A DNA stretch of 64,000 bases from Verrucomicrobiota bacterium (lineage in GTDB: Bacteria > Verrucomicrobiota > Verrucomicrobiia > Verrucomicrobiales > Akkermansiaceae): assembly GCA_017301995.1 (NCBI GenBank), contig JAFLEH010000007.1:148019-212018 (forward strand). The letters run 5' to 3'. Positions 1-7,756 of the stretch are shown one piece after another; position 1 is the stretch's first letter; each line of letters opens with the position of its first letter. A model generated the notes under the pieces. It had not been told where the DNA came from, did not search any database, and was given only the letters and a program-made list of their open reading frames with translations. The position numbers and the translations under genes are program-made.

Positions 1-1
1 G

Positions 2-1168
2 ATCCGACAGGCGGCCGAGTTTCTCGATGGAAAGCCCGCGGACAAACCGTTCTGTCTGTGGGTCAACTTCAGCGACCCCCATCATCCGTGGAACGCTCCT
101 GCGGAGTTCCGTCCCGATCCCGCTTCGCTGAAGCTTCCCGCCCACTGGCCGGATCTTCCAGGCTTGCGCGCGCAGATCGCGGATTATTGCGCGGAAGTCA
201 ACCGGGTGGACCGTTCGGTCGGCGCGTTGCTCGAAATGTTGGATAAGCGCGATCTAACCAGCAAGACGCTGGTGGTGTTCGCCGGGGACAACGGCGCGGC
301 GTTGCCGCACGGCAAAGGCTCGCTCTACGATCCGGGATCCAACGTTCCGTTTCTCGTCCGCTGGCCCGGTGTTGTTGGTCCGGGTGTGGAGTCGCGGGAG
401 CTTGTGAGCGCCGAGGACCTCGCGCCGACCGTTTTGGCCGCGGCCGGCATCAAGGCTCCGGAGCGCATGAGCGGAAGGAGCATGCTCGCGTTGCTCAAAG
501 GCGAACTCCACGAGCCCCGGACCCATGTTTTCATCGAGCGTGGGCCTCACGGCAGCGCCCCGGTCACCGCCGATATCCGGAGCAGCGGCTATGATCTCAG
601 CCGCGCGGTGCGCACCGGCCGCTACAAGCTGATCTACAACTGCACGCCGTGGATTCCCTACGCGCCGGTGGATTCGGCAGGTGGCGCGGGCTGGAAGGAA
701 ATGGCCGCGGCCAATGCGGCGGACCAGCTTCCGTCCGGGCTCCGGGCTACCTATTTCACCTCTCCGCGACCGGTTTATGAGTTATATGATTTGGAAGAGG
801 ATCCATCCGAACTCAACAACCTCAGCGGAGAAAAGGAAGTGGCCGCGATTGAGCGCGATCTGCGTCTGGCACTCGCCGAGAAAATGATTCTGGACTTCGA
901 TTATCTTCCGCTGCCGGCGATTTCCGCGCTTGGAAACGGAAGTGAATCCCCGCCGAAATCTCCCAACCGCGGCGCCGCATTCAAACGGCTCGATACCGAT
1001 GGCGATGGCAAGCTCAGCAAGGCCGAGTTTTCGGTCAAACGGAAACCGGACGACGCCTCAATCTGGTTCGCCCGCCGCGACGCCGACGGAGACGGTTACG
1101 TCAGCCGCGAGGAATATCTGCCCGCCAATCCACTTTCCCAGAAAACCCCTGACAAACCAACACCATGA
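2..1168 (+). CDS. Sulfatase, 3' part, with C-terminal EF-hand pair (partial)
   Basis: The reading frame is open from the left edge of the window, so the N-terminus and the formylglycine motif lie outside it. What is visible is sulfatase core: DPHHPWN near the start, then VVFAGDNGAALPHGKGSLYD (the metal-binding DNG of sulfatases) and a C-terminal YELYDLEEDPSELNNL block typical of arylsulfatases. Unusually, the last ~70 residues hold two EF-hand-like calcium loops, DTDGDGKLSKAEF and DADGDGYVSREEY, a combination seen in some planctomycete/verrucomicrobial sulfatases. The stop overlaps the next start in an ATGA, so the gene is probably translationally coupled to the following sulfatase. Substrate (sulfated polysaccharide) is inferred from the family only. 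Confidence 0.9.
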   Translation: MRQAAEFLDGKPADKPFCLWVNFSDPHHPWNAPAEFRPDPASLKLPAHWPDLPGLRAQIADYCAEVNRVDRSVGALLEMLDKRDLTSKTLVVFAGDNGAALPHGKGSLYDPGSNVPFLVRWPGVVGPGVESRELVSAEDLAPTVLAAAGIKAPERMSGRSMLALLKGELHEPRTHVFIERGPHGSAPVTADIRSSGYDLSRAVRTGRYKLIYNCTPWIPYAPVDSAGGAGWKEMAAANAADQLPSGLRATYFTSPRPVYELYDLEEDPSELNNLSGEKEVAAIERDLRLALAEKMILDFDYLPLPAISALGNGSESPPKSPNRGAAFKRLDTDGDGKLSKAEFSVKRKPDDASIWFARRDADGDGYVSREEYLPANPLSQKTPDKPTP

Positions 1169-2787
1169 AACTTATCCTCCCGATTCTGCTTGCCCTGACC
1201 GCATTTGGTTCGGCCGTTGGGGCCGCGAACCCCAACATCATTGTCATTCTCGCCGATGACATGGGATTTTCCGATATCGGATGTTATGGCTCCGAGATTC
1301 CGACCCCCAATCTCGACGCGCTTGCCGCGGGCGGGCTCCGTTTCACGCAGTTTTACAACACCGGCCGCTGCTGTCCCACCCGCGCCTGTTTGATGACCGG
1401 ACTCTATCCGCATCAGGCCGGTGTGGGCCACATGACGGAGGACAAGGGTGTGCCCGGCTATCAGGGGCGTCTCAACGACCGTTGCGCCACCTTTGGCGAA
1501 GTGCTCAAGCCGGCCGGTTACTTCACCGCCATGACGGGAAAATGGCATGTCGGCCAGGCCGCGGGCGTGACGCCATGGGGCAGGGGATTCGAGCGGACAT
1601 TCAACGCCGCGGCAGGCGGTTTCTATCAGGCCGGACATCCCCGCGCGCAGTTGTTTCTGAATGGCACGAAGCTTGCCGATGATGATCCGGCGTTGCCGAA
1701 GGATTGGTACACCACCGATCTGTGGACCACCTACGGGCTGAAGTTCATTGATGAGGCGAAGGCCGCCAACAAGCCGTTCTTCCTCTATCTGGCTCACAAC
1801 GCGCCGCATTTTCCGCTCCAGGCGCCCGAGGCCGATATTGCCCGCTTCCGTGGAAAGTACAAGGCCGGTTGGGATGAACTGCGGCGACAGCGGCACGCGA
1901 AACAAACCGGGATGGGCATCATCGATCCGGCGTGGACGCCCGCGCCGCGGCCTGACGCGATCAAGGCTTGGGATTCCCTAACTGAAGAACAGCGCGACCG
2001 TTTCGACCGGCTGATGGCGGTGTATGCCGCGGTGGTTAGCCGGCTCGACCGCAGTGTCGGCGACCTTGTGACCGGGCTGAAACAACGGGGATTGTTCGAC
2101 AACACGCTGATCTTCTTCATGAGCGACAACGGGGGCAACGCCGAGGCCGGTCCGGGCGGCCGCTCGGAAGGCGAGCCGTCGGAAGCGACCTCGGATTGGT
2201 TCTGCGGGGAGAGTTGGGCGTTTCTGGAAAACACGCCGTTCCGCCGCTACAAGCATTTCAACCACGAGGGCGGGATCGCCTCGCCGCTGATCGTCCACTG
2301 GCCGGCCGGAATCAAGGCCCGGAACGAACTGCGCAAGCAACCGTCGCATTTGATAGATATCATGGCCACCTGCGTGGACGTGGCCGGCGCGCCGGCTCCC
2401 AAGGAGGTGAACGGCAAGCCGGTCCAACCGTTGGAAGGCCGCAGTCTGGTGCCGGCATTCACGGACCAGCCGATCAACCGCGACGCGTTGTTCTGGGAAC
2501 ATGAGGGCAACGCCGCCGTTCGTGTGGGCGACATGAAACTCGTCCGCATCGGCCGCAACGGACCTTGGGAACTCTACGATCTGAAGACCGACCGCACCGA
2601 GCAGCACAACCTCGCGACCGACAAGCCGGATCAGGCAAAGGAACTCGCCGCCAAATGGAACGCATGGGCGAAGCGCGCGAACGTCATTCCCTATCCGCCC
2701 AACGCGGCCGCCAAGGCCAACGCCGGAAAGGCCGGAGCAAAAGCCAACGCCTCCAACAAGAACGCCAAGCGCCCCGCCGCGCCATGA
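1165..2787 (+). CDS. Secreted arylsulfatase
   Basis: 540 residues with an N-terminal signal peptide (MKLILPILLALTAFGSAVGA) and the sulfatase N-terminal metal site NPNIIVILADDMG. The active-site consensus is C-C-P-T-R at residues 69-73; Cys69 would be converted to formylglycine by the maturation enzyme. The second metal site is MSDNGGNAE, and the C-terminal WELYDLKTDRTEQHNL is typical of the family. The last ~30 residues are an Ala/Lys/Asn-rich, probably disordered tail. The start overlaps the previous stop (ATGA), and the stop overlaps the next start in the same way, giving a three-gene coupled operon. It hydrolyses sulfate esters outside the cytoplasm; the exact glycan is not readable from sequence. 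Confidence 0.93.
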   Translation: MKLILPILLALTAFGSAVGAANPNIIVILADDMGFSDIGCYGSEIPTPNLDALAAGGLRFTQFYNTGRCCPTRACLMTGLYPHQAGVGHMTEDKGVPGYQGRLNDRCATFGEVLKPAGYFTAMTGKWHVGQAAGVTPWGRGFERTFNAAAGGFYQAGHPRAQLFLNGTKLADDDPALPKDWYTTDLWTTYGLKFIDEAKAANKPFFLYLAHNAPHFPLQAPEADIARFRGKYKAGWDELRRQRHAKQTGMGIIDPAWTPAPRPDAIKAWDSLTEEQRDRFDRLMAVYAAVVSRLDRSVGDLVTGLKQRGLFDNTLIFFMSDNGGNAEAGPGGRSEGEPSEATSDWFCGESWAFLENTPFRRYKHFNHEGGIASPLIVHWPAGIKARNELRKQPSHLIDIMATCVDVAGAPAPKEVNGKPVQPLEGRSLVPAFTDQPINRDALFWEHEGNAAVRVGDMKLVRIGRNGPWELYDLKTDRTEQHNLATDKPDQAKELAAKWNAWAKRANVIPYPPNAAAKANAGKAGAKANASNKNAKRPAAP

Positions 2788-4178
2788 GACGTCTCCTGCT
2801 CGCCGTCACGCTGGGTTTCGCGTGCCCTCTTCCGGCTGCGGAGCCGCGGCCTAACATCGTCATGGTCCTCATCGACGACATGGGCTGGGGGGATTTCTCC
2901 TGTTTCGGAAACAAGGATGTCGGGACGCCAAACATCGACCGCATGGCCAGGGAAGGTATCCGGTTTTCACAGTTCTATGTCGCTTCGCCCATCTGCTCGC
3001 CCTCACGCTGCGGACTGACGACCGGCCAATACCCGCAACGCTGGCGGATCACCTCGTTTCTCGAAAACCGCGCGTCCAACAAACGCCGCGGCATGGCACA
3101 GTGGCTTGATCCCGCAGCGCCGACGTTGGCCCGCCAGCTTCAGCGAAACGGATACGCCACCGGCCATTTCGGAAAATGGCACCTCGGCGGCCAGCGCGAC
3201 GTGAATGACGCGCCGCCGATCACCGCCTATGGGTTCGACCGCTCTCTAACCAACTTCGAGGGTATGGGACCCAAGCTGCTGCCGCTCGCCATCGCTCCCG
3301 GCGATGCCAAACCCCACCGGATCTGGGCCGAGGCCACCAATCTGGGCGGTCCGGTCACCTGGATGAAACGTTCCGAGATCACCACCGGCTACATTGACGC
3401 CGCGCTGGAGTTCATCGACGGCGCCAGCCGAGCCCGTAAGCCGTTCTTCGTGAACCTGTGGCCCGATGATGTACACAGTCCCTTCTGGCCTCCGGTGGAC
3501 AAATGGGCCGATGGAAAGCGCGGGCTCTATCAGTCCGTGCTGCGCGAGACGGACCGGCAGTTCGGCAAGCTCTTCGACCATATCCGGAACACGCCCGCGC
3601 TGCGCGACAACACGCTGGTGCTGATCTGTTCCGACAACGGGCCGGAACCCGGCGCCGGATCGGCCGGGCCGTTCTCAGGATCCAAGGGAAATCTGTTGGA
3701 AGGCGGGATCCGCTCGCCGCTGATCGCTTGGGCGCCCGGACTCATCGCGAAAGAAAAGACCGGAAGCCATGACGCGTCCTCGGTGTTCGCGACCATCGAC
3801 CTAACACCCTCGCTGCTTGCCCTGACCCGGATCGCCGGGCCGGATGGGATCCGTTTCGATGGCGAGGACTTTTCCCCGGTGTTGCTAGGAAAGTCCGCCG
3901 TCGCCCGCAGGACACCGTTGTTCTGGCGCAGACCGCCGGATCGGCCCGGACCGCCCGGCGAACCGCTGCCCGACCTCGCGGCGCGCGACGGAAACTGGAA
4001 ACTGCTCTGCGCCTACGACGGGTCCCGCGCGCGTCTGCACGATCTATCCAAAGACCCGGCCGAAATGGAGAACCTCGCCGACCGCAATCCGGATAAAGTC
4101 CGCGAACTGTCCGGAAAACTGCTCGCCTGGCATCGGTCCATGCCCCCGGACGGTGGCGAGCCGCCGGGTTCCCGCTGA
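2784..4178 (+). CDS. Secreted sulfatase
   Basis: 464 residues from the ATG at 2784, which overlaps the upstream stop by ATGA and is followed at once by a signal peptide (MRRLLLAVTLGFACPLPAAE). A longer open frame begins at 2565, but it lies inside the previous sulfatase gene and would bury the signal peptide. Sulfatase hallmarks: PNIVMVLIDDMGWGDF, the formylglycine motif C-S-P-S-R at residues 71-75, FGKWHLGG, and the metal site CSDNGPEP. It is the third member of the operon. Its active-site Cys context (CSPSR) differs from that of the second enzyme (CCPTR), so the three enzymes probably belong to different sulfatase subfamilies and attack different positions of a sulfated glycan. Confidence 0.92.
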   Translation: MRRLLLAVTLGFACPLPAAEPRPNIVMVLIDDMGWGDFSCFGNKDVGTPNIDRMAREGIRFSQFYVASPICSPSRCGLTTGQYPQRWRITSFLENRASNKRRGMAQWLDPAAPTLARQLQRNGYATGHFGKWHLGGQRDVNDAPPITAYGFDRSLTNFEGMGPKLLPLAIAPGDAKPHRIWAEATNLGGPVTWMKRSEITTGYIDAALEFIDGASRARKPFFVNLWPDDVHSPFWPPVDKWADGKRGLYQSVLRETDRQFGKLFDHIRNTPALRDNTLVLICSDNGPEPGAGSAGPFSGSKGNLLEGGIRSPLIAWAPGLIAKEKTGSHDASSVFATIDLTPSLLALTRIAGPDGIRFDGEDFSPVLLGKSAVARRTPLFWRRPPDRPGPPGEPLPDLAARDGNWKLLCAYDGSRARLHDLSKDPAEMENLADRNPDKVRELSGKLLAWHRSMPPDGGEPPGSR

Positions 4179-4504
4179 CCCGCGGAATGCCGGGGAAGCG
4201 GGTAATGGAGGATATTACGATCATCCGGTCAGTTGTGACAGATAACGGAGTCAGCCCCGCCGGAGTTTGTTGTGAGTTCGTCTCCGGTTGTTTCCATCGG
4301 TATCGCTTGTCGGCCAAACCCGGACGGTTTTGGGGTTTGCGGACGGTCTCCGCCGACCGGATTGGTGGTGTTCCCCCGGCTTGTGGATGCGGACGCACCG
4401 GGGGGGGATGGTTTGAAATCGGGCGGATTTTTGGGATTTTTGTCCATTTGAACATTAAAAACGCCTGAAATTCGGCGGGCAATTGGAGATTTTGGAATTA
4501 TTTG

Positions 4505-4533
4505 TTGACATTTTACAAATCTTAAATGATTTC
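4505..4533 (+). promoter_or_regulatory. Possible promoter for the DUF1194 gene
   Basis: A perfect TTGACA at 4505-4510 lies in an AT-rich stretch. Seventeen bases later the hexamer is GATTTC, a poor -10, so only the -35 element is convincing. It would give a leader of about 45-50 nt. Confidence 0.3.
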
Positions 4534-4561
4534 TCGCTCCGGAGCTTGCTGTTCCACACCC

Positions 4562-4585
4562 ACCCCCACCCCCACCCCCACCCCC
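4562..4585 (+). repeat. (ACCCCC) hexanucleotide repeat abutting a start codon
   Basis: Four exact ACCCCC units end immediately before the ATG at 4586, where a ribosome-binding site would normally be. Copy-number change could alter the leader. In the upstream-extended frame the repeat would encode a Thr-Pro run. Confidence 0.85.
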
Positions 4586-5461
4586 ATGAAAACTCGCGCT
4601 CGCACCAGCAATGGTGGAAAGTTTTGGCGTTCGGCCCTTCTAGGCAGTGTCTTGGCAGGTGCCTTGTTGTTGCCGGTTTCCTCGGCCTCAGCGGAAACCG
4701 TGGACACGGAATTGCTGCTGTTGGTCGATATTTCCGGAAGTATCACCGACAAGCAGTTCGATCAGATGATGGGATCGTATGCCCGGGCAATGACGAGTGC
4801 GGCCATGCTGGACGCGATCCAAAGCGGGGCGACCGGTAGTATCGCCACCGCCGTGATGTTTTGGTCCGGGTCGTCCGAGCAATCGATCGGTGTCGATTGG
4901 ATGAAGATCTCGGACTATGACTCCGCCAACCGGTTTGCGGAGGCGGTCGCCGCGGCGATCCGTCCGTTTTCGGGCAAAACCGCGCTCGCCACGGCGATGA
5001 ACCGGGGCGTTCCGATGTTTGGCGGGGAAACGGGAGGGACCGACAATGGGTTCCAAAGCATTTCCCAGATTCTGAATGTGGCCGGCGATGGCGTGGACAA
5101 CGACAGCGGGGCACGCACGAAGGATCGGTCGGTTTATGTGGACCAGGCGAGAAACAACGCCTTGGCGGTCGGCGTGGATCTGATCAACGGGCTGGCGATC
5201 AACGACAACAGCGCGCCTGACCGGACGAATGCCATACAGCAGTACTTCACCGCCCATGTCATCGGAGGGGAAACGGGCGGAGTTCAGGCCGTGGCGAACT
5301 ATGCGCCCGATTACGCCTCTCTCGAACAGACGGTGCTGAACACGCTGAGGGCTGGCGTTGCGGCCGGTGCCGCCCAGTCACTCACGGTGGTCCCCGAGCC
5401 GGCGGTTTCGGGGTTGGGGGTGGGAGCATTGATGCTTCTCGCGCTGCGCCGCCGCAAATAA
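4586..5461 (+). CDS. DUF1194-type VWA protein with PEP-CTERM anchor
   Basis: 291 residues from the ATG at 4586, chosen because it is followed by a basic signal peptide (MKTRARTSNGGKFWRSALLG...SSASA). After it comes LLLLVDISGSITDKQFDQM, a von Willebrand A fold with the MIDAS-like DxSxS motif, and IGVDWMKI and TALATAMNRG blocks typical of DUF1194. The C-terminus is a PEP-CTERM sorting signal: VVPEPA, a hydrophobic segment and an RRRK tail. Such proteins are exported by Sec and processed by an exosortase (not in this window). A second PEP-CTERM gene follows after 35 bases, probably in the same operon. Function is unknown beyond a presumed metal-dependent adhesion role on the surface. Confidence 0.88.
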   Translation: MKTRARTSNGGKFWRSALLGSVLAGALLLPVSSASAETVDTELLLLVDISGSITDKQFDQMMGSYARAMTSAAMLDAIQSGATGSIATAVMFWSGSSEQSIGVDWMKISDYDSANRFAEAVAAAIRPFSGKTALATAMNRGVPMFGGETGGTDNGFQSISQILNVAGDGVDNDSGARTKDRSVYVDQARNNALAVGVDLINGLAINDNSAPDRTNAIQQYFTAHVIGGETGGVQAVANYAPDYASLEQTVLNTLRAGVAAGAAQSLTVVPEPAVSGLGVGALMLLALRRRK

Positions 5462-5496
5462 CGCCACTCCCATCTGTTCCAAACCGAATCTCGGCC

Positions 5497-6036
5497 ATGA
5501 AACCATTTCCTTTCCTCACGTCAGCGTGCCTGATCGCCTGCGCGGGAGTGTCCACCGCCGCATCCGTTTCTTTCTCCATCCAGTTGGGGCATATCGTCCC
5601 CACGGGATCCGGACTTGTGCCCCGGCAGACTTTTTACGGATCTTTGGGCTACGACGAATCGCTGGTCGCCATGGTGGGTGACACGACGCTGACTCCTATC
5701 AATGATCCGTCGATGACGATCCTATTCAATTTCGGGGGCACGGGGTTTGATCAGGAAAACGACACGGATCCCGATTTCCCCCAACTCTATTTCACCGATG
5801 GAAGTTTCACCGGCATGAATTTTTGGGCACAGAACCATCATCCCGCCTCTACGGACGACGGCTATGTCCAAATCGAAACCACCTCGATCGGAACGCTGGT
5901 GAGCTATTCGTTTGATGGATTCGGCGAGTATGGCGGATCGGTCGAATGGGCATCCGCTGGCACGGTTCCCGAACCGGCCGGGTATTATCTCTTCGGTATC
6001 GCGGGATGCCTGTTGTTGAAACGCAGAAGCCGCTGA
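5497..6036 (+). CDS. PEP-CTERM protein of unknown function
   Basis: 179 residues with a signal peptide (MKPFPFLTSACLIACAGVSTAA), a ~125-residue beta-rich, Asp/Gly/Thr-rich body without a recognisable domain, and a C-terminal PEP-CTERM signal: TVPEPAGYYLF, a hydrophobic stretch and the basic tail KRRSR. It is predicted to be exported and sorted by an exosortase to the surface or extracellular matrix. It lies 35 bases after the DUF1194 PEP-CTERM gene. Its stop codon shares one base with the next start (TGATG), so the downstream membrane protein may be translationally coupled to it. Confidence 0.82.
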   Translation: MKPFPFLTSACLIACAGVSTAASVSFSIQLGHIVPTGSGLVPRQTFYGSLGYDESLVAMVGDTTLTPINDPSMTILFNFGGTGFDQENDTDPDFPQLYFTDGSFTGMNFWAQNHHPASTDDGYVQIETTSIGTLVSYSFDGFGEYGGSVEWASAGTVPEPAGYYLFGIAGCLLLKRRSR

Positions 6037-6872
6037 TGTCAGGAGCCGCCGCCAAACCGAGAACCCGCAAGTCGTCCGGAGGCCCGACGAAGATGGACGA
6101 TCGCCAGTTGGCGCTGTGGCAGGAGGATTCCGGGCCTGAAGCCAAGCCGAGGCGGCGCAAGGCATCCGCGGATGAATATACGGCGGAACTTCCCCAGGAT
6201 CCGAAGCTGGTGGCGGTGGTGGGACAGGAGATTCTAACTGGACGTTACCATCCTGGAGTATGGGCGCTCGCCTTGGCCAAGTCCGCTCGTGGTCGCGAGG
6301 AGGCGGAGGCGGAATACGCCCGGCTGAGGCTCCTTTCCTTGAACGACGAACTGTCCCAGATCCGGCGGAAGGAAGTGGCGCTGGAAGAACGGCGGCGCGC
6401 GGTTTTCCGCAAGGCGGCGATCCCCGAGGCGGCGCCCAGGAAAGGCAACGTGCGGAGAAACCACCGGGTTCCGATGGCTCCGATGCTGGCGCTTTGGCTG
6501 GGAGCCAGTGGGGCGCTCGCCATGACGTGGCGGTTTTCCGGCGGAAAAGGCACGGGACTCGCGACCGGATCTGACATGGCGGCGCATTTGGCGCTCGGTG
6601 CGTTGTTGGTTGCCGTGGTTTGGGTGATGAATTGGGTGTTTCCCGGTTCGCGGCGGGTGATCCGGCACTGCGTCCCGCTATTGGCGGTCCTGCTGGCGGC
6701 GGCATCGCTTTTCGGAGCCGTGGTGGTCTTGAAGGACGCCTCCGCATCCGATCTGTTCAGCAAAGCTCCCAAACGGACGGTCCCCTCGTCAAGGGTGGCG
6801 AATCCGGCCAAATCCCCGGAACCCGAGGCGAATATTCCGGCCGTACGGGTGGCCAAAGGAAAGGAATTCTGA
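6036..6872 (+). CDS. Hypothetical membrane protein with cytoplasmic basic N-terminus
   Basis: 278 residues from the ATG at 6036 that overlaps the previous stop (TGATG). The first ~150 residues are charged and partly coiled-coil (SLNDELSQIRRKEVALEERRRAVFRK), with Lys/Arg-rich low-complexity patches. They are followed by three hydrophobic segments at about residues 149-168 (MLALWLGASGALAMTW), 178-201 (AHLALGALLVAVVWVMNWVF) and 209-232 (VPLLAVLLAAASLFGAVVVL), then a short polar tail. I do not recognise a family. The position directly before rpmI is probably coincidental because rpmI has its own promoter. Confidence 0.7.
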   Translation: MSGAAAKPRTRKSSGGPTKMDDRQLALWQEDSGPEAKPRRRKASADEYTAELPQDPKLVAVVGQEILTGRYHPGVWALALAKSARGREEAEAEYARLRLLSLNDELSQIRRKEVALEERRRAVFRKAAIPEAAPRKGNVRRNHRVPMAPMLALWLGASGALAMTWRFSGGKGTGLATGSDMAAHLALGALLVAVVWVMNWVFPGSRRVIRHCVPLLAVLLAAASLFGAVVVLKDASASDLFSKAPKRTVPSSRVANPAKSPEPEANIPAVRVAKGKEF

Positions 6873-6922
6873 CCTTTCCGCCGGACGATTTCAAAAATTT
6901 CTCCGGAAGGCCGATTTTTGTC

Positions 6923-6950
6923 TTGCCACGGGCTTGTGGGCCACTAGGGT
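6923..6950 (+). promoter_or_regulatory. Promoter of rpmI (near-leaderless)
   Basis: TTGCCA at 6923-6928, a 16-bp spacer and TAGGGT at 6945-6950, only 9 nt before the rpmI ATG. Transcription starting about 7 nt after the -10 would give a leader of 2-3 nt at most. The same layout precedes hom, the 22639 lipoprotein and the 43822 antitoxin. Confidence 0.6.
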
Positions 6951-6959
6951 TCCCGCCCC

Positions 6960-7169
6960 ATGCCACGCGTATCAGGAAAAGCAAAGACACGGAAAGCCGT
7001 TGCCAAGCGTTTCAAGGTCACTGGCGGCGGGAAGATCCTGCGAATGAAACAAGGCAAACGCCATCTGGCGGAATGCAAAAACCGCAAACGCAAGCGCCAC
7101 TTGCGCAAAGCGGGTCTCGTTTCGGACGCTGACATTCGCAATGTCAGGGAAAACCTTCCCTTCGCCTGA
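6960..7169 (+). CDS. rpmI: 50S ribosomal protein bL35
   Basis: 69 residues, very basic, with the family pattern MPRVSGKAKTRKAVAKRF, GGGKILRMKQGKRHLA and RKRHLRKA. L35 is a component of the large ribosomal subunit. In most bacteria it sits in an infC-rpmI-rplT operon; here infC is not immediately upstream, and a promoter lies directly before rpmI. rplT follows after 140 bases that include a strong hairpin. Confidence 0.97.
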   Translation: MPRVSGKAKTRKAVAKRFKVTGGGKILRMKQGKRHLAECKNRKRKRHLRKAGLVSDADIRNVRENLPFA

Positions 7170-7198
7170 ACCGGAAACACCCAACAACGACCACGCCC

Positions 7199-7217
7199 CC
7201 GTCCGCGACTCGGACGG
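7199..7217 (+). promoter_or_regulatory. Hairpin in the rpmI-rplT spacer
   Basis: Perfect 7-bp stem: CCGTCCG at 7199-7205 and CGGACGG at 7211-7217 with loop CGACT. No T-run follows, so it is not a classical terminator. L20 represses its own operon through leader RNA structure in other bacteria, so this could be an L20 or processing site, but that is inference from position. Confidence 0.45.
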
Positions 7218-7309
7218 CCTTCACCCAGCCAGCTTCCGCGAGGAAGACACGATCAGGCGAGACTGGGGGAGGATGAAAAGAAACGGCCTGCTCAATACCA
7301 GAACAACAC

Positions 7310-7684
7310 ATGCCACGTGCCACCAACTCACCCGCCAGCCGCGCGCGCCGCAAGCGCACGCTGTTGCGCGCCAAGGGCTTCCGCGGTTTCCGCTCGAAGC
7401 TCTTCCGCTACGCCAAGGACGCCGTCCGCAAGGCGATGACCTACGAATACCGCGACCGGAAACGCCGCAAAGGCCAGTTCCGCCGCCTCTGGACCCAGCG
7501 TATCAACGCCGCCGTCCGGGCCGAGGGGATGACCTACTCGCGGTTCATCGAAGGTCTCAAGGCCGCCAACATCGAGGCCGACCGCAAGATCCTCTCCGAT
7601 CTCGCGATCACCGACGCCCCGGCGTTCTCGGCCCTGATCGCCAAGGCGAAGCAGGCGCTCGAAGCCAAGGCCGCCAGCGCCTGA
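7310..7684 (+). CDS. rplT: 50S ribosomal protein bL20
   Basis: 124 residues with the L20 signature: MPRATNSPASRARRKRTLLRAKGF, YAYRDR-like EYRDRKRRKGQFRRLW and QRINAAVRAEGMTYSRFI, then LSDLAITDAPAFSALI. It binds 23S rRNA early in 50S assembly and commonly autoregulates its operon. The start codon follows AACAACAC without a Shine-Dalgarno. A strong intrinsic terminator lies 25 bases downstream of the stop. Confidence 0.97.
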   Translation: MPRATNSPASRARRKRTLLRAKGFRGFRSKLFRYAKDAVRKAMTYEYRDRKRRKGQFRRLWTQRINAAVRAEGMTYSRFIEGLKAANIEADRKILSDLAITDAPAFSALIAKAKQALEAKAASA

Positions 7685-7708
7685 CGCTTCCCGTCCAACC
7701 ATCCAACC

Positions 7709-7746
7709 ACCGTCCGGCCATCCGTGCCGGGCGGTGTTTTTGTTTT
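7709..7746 (+). terminator. Rho-independent terminator of rpmI-rplT
   Basis: 10-bp stem ACCGTCCGGC (7709-7718) with GCCGGGCGGT (7726-7735), one G-U pair, 7-nt loop, followed by TTTTTGTTTT. Textbook intrinsic terminator. Confidence 0.92.
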
Positions 7747-7756
7747 GCGGAGCGGG

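Larger units (their letters stand above)
4179..4585. other. Intergenic region after the sulfatase operon
   Basis: About 400 bases without a convincing gene. The only possible frame inside (4187-4468) has no recognisable protein character. The last 90 bases are AT-rich and carry a possible promoter; the final 24 bases are a C-rich tandem repeat that runs directly into the next start codon. I see no clear rho-independent terminator for the sulfatases. Confidence 0.5.

Noticed and set aside
4187..4468. Small gene between the sulfatases and the DUF1194 gene
   Set aside because: No ribosome-binding site, unusual Cys/Gly-rich composition and no protein-like pattern.
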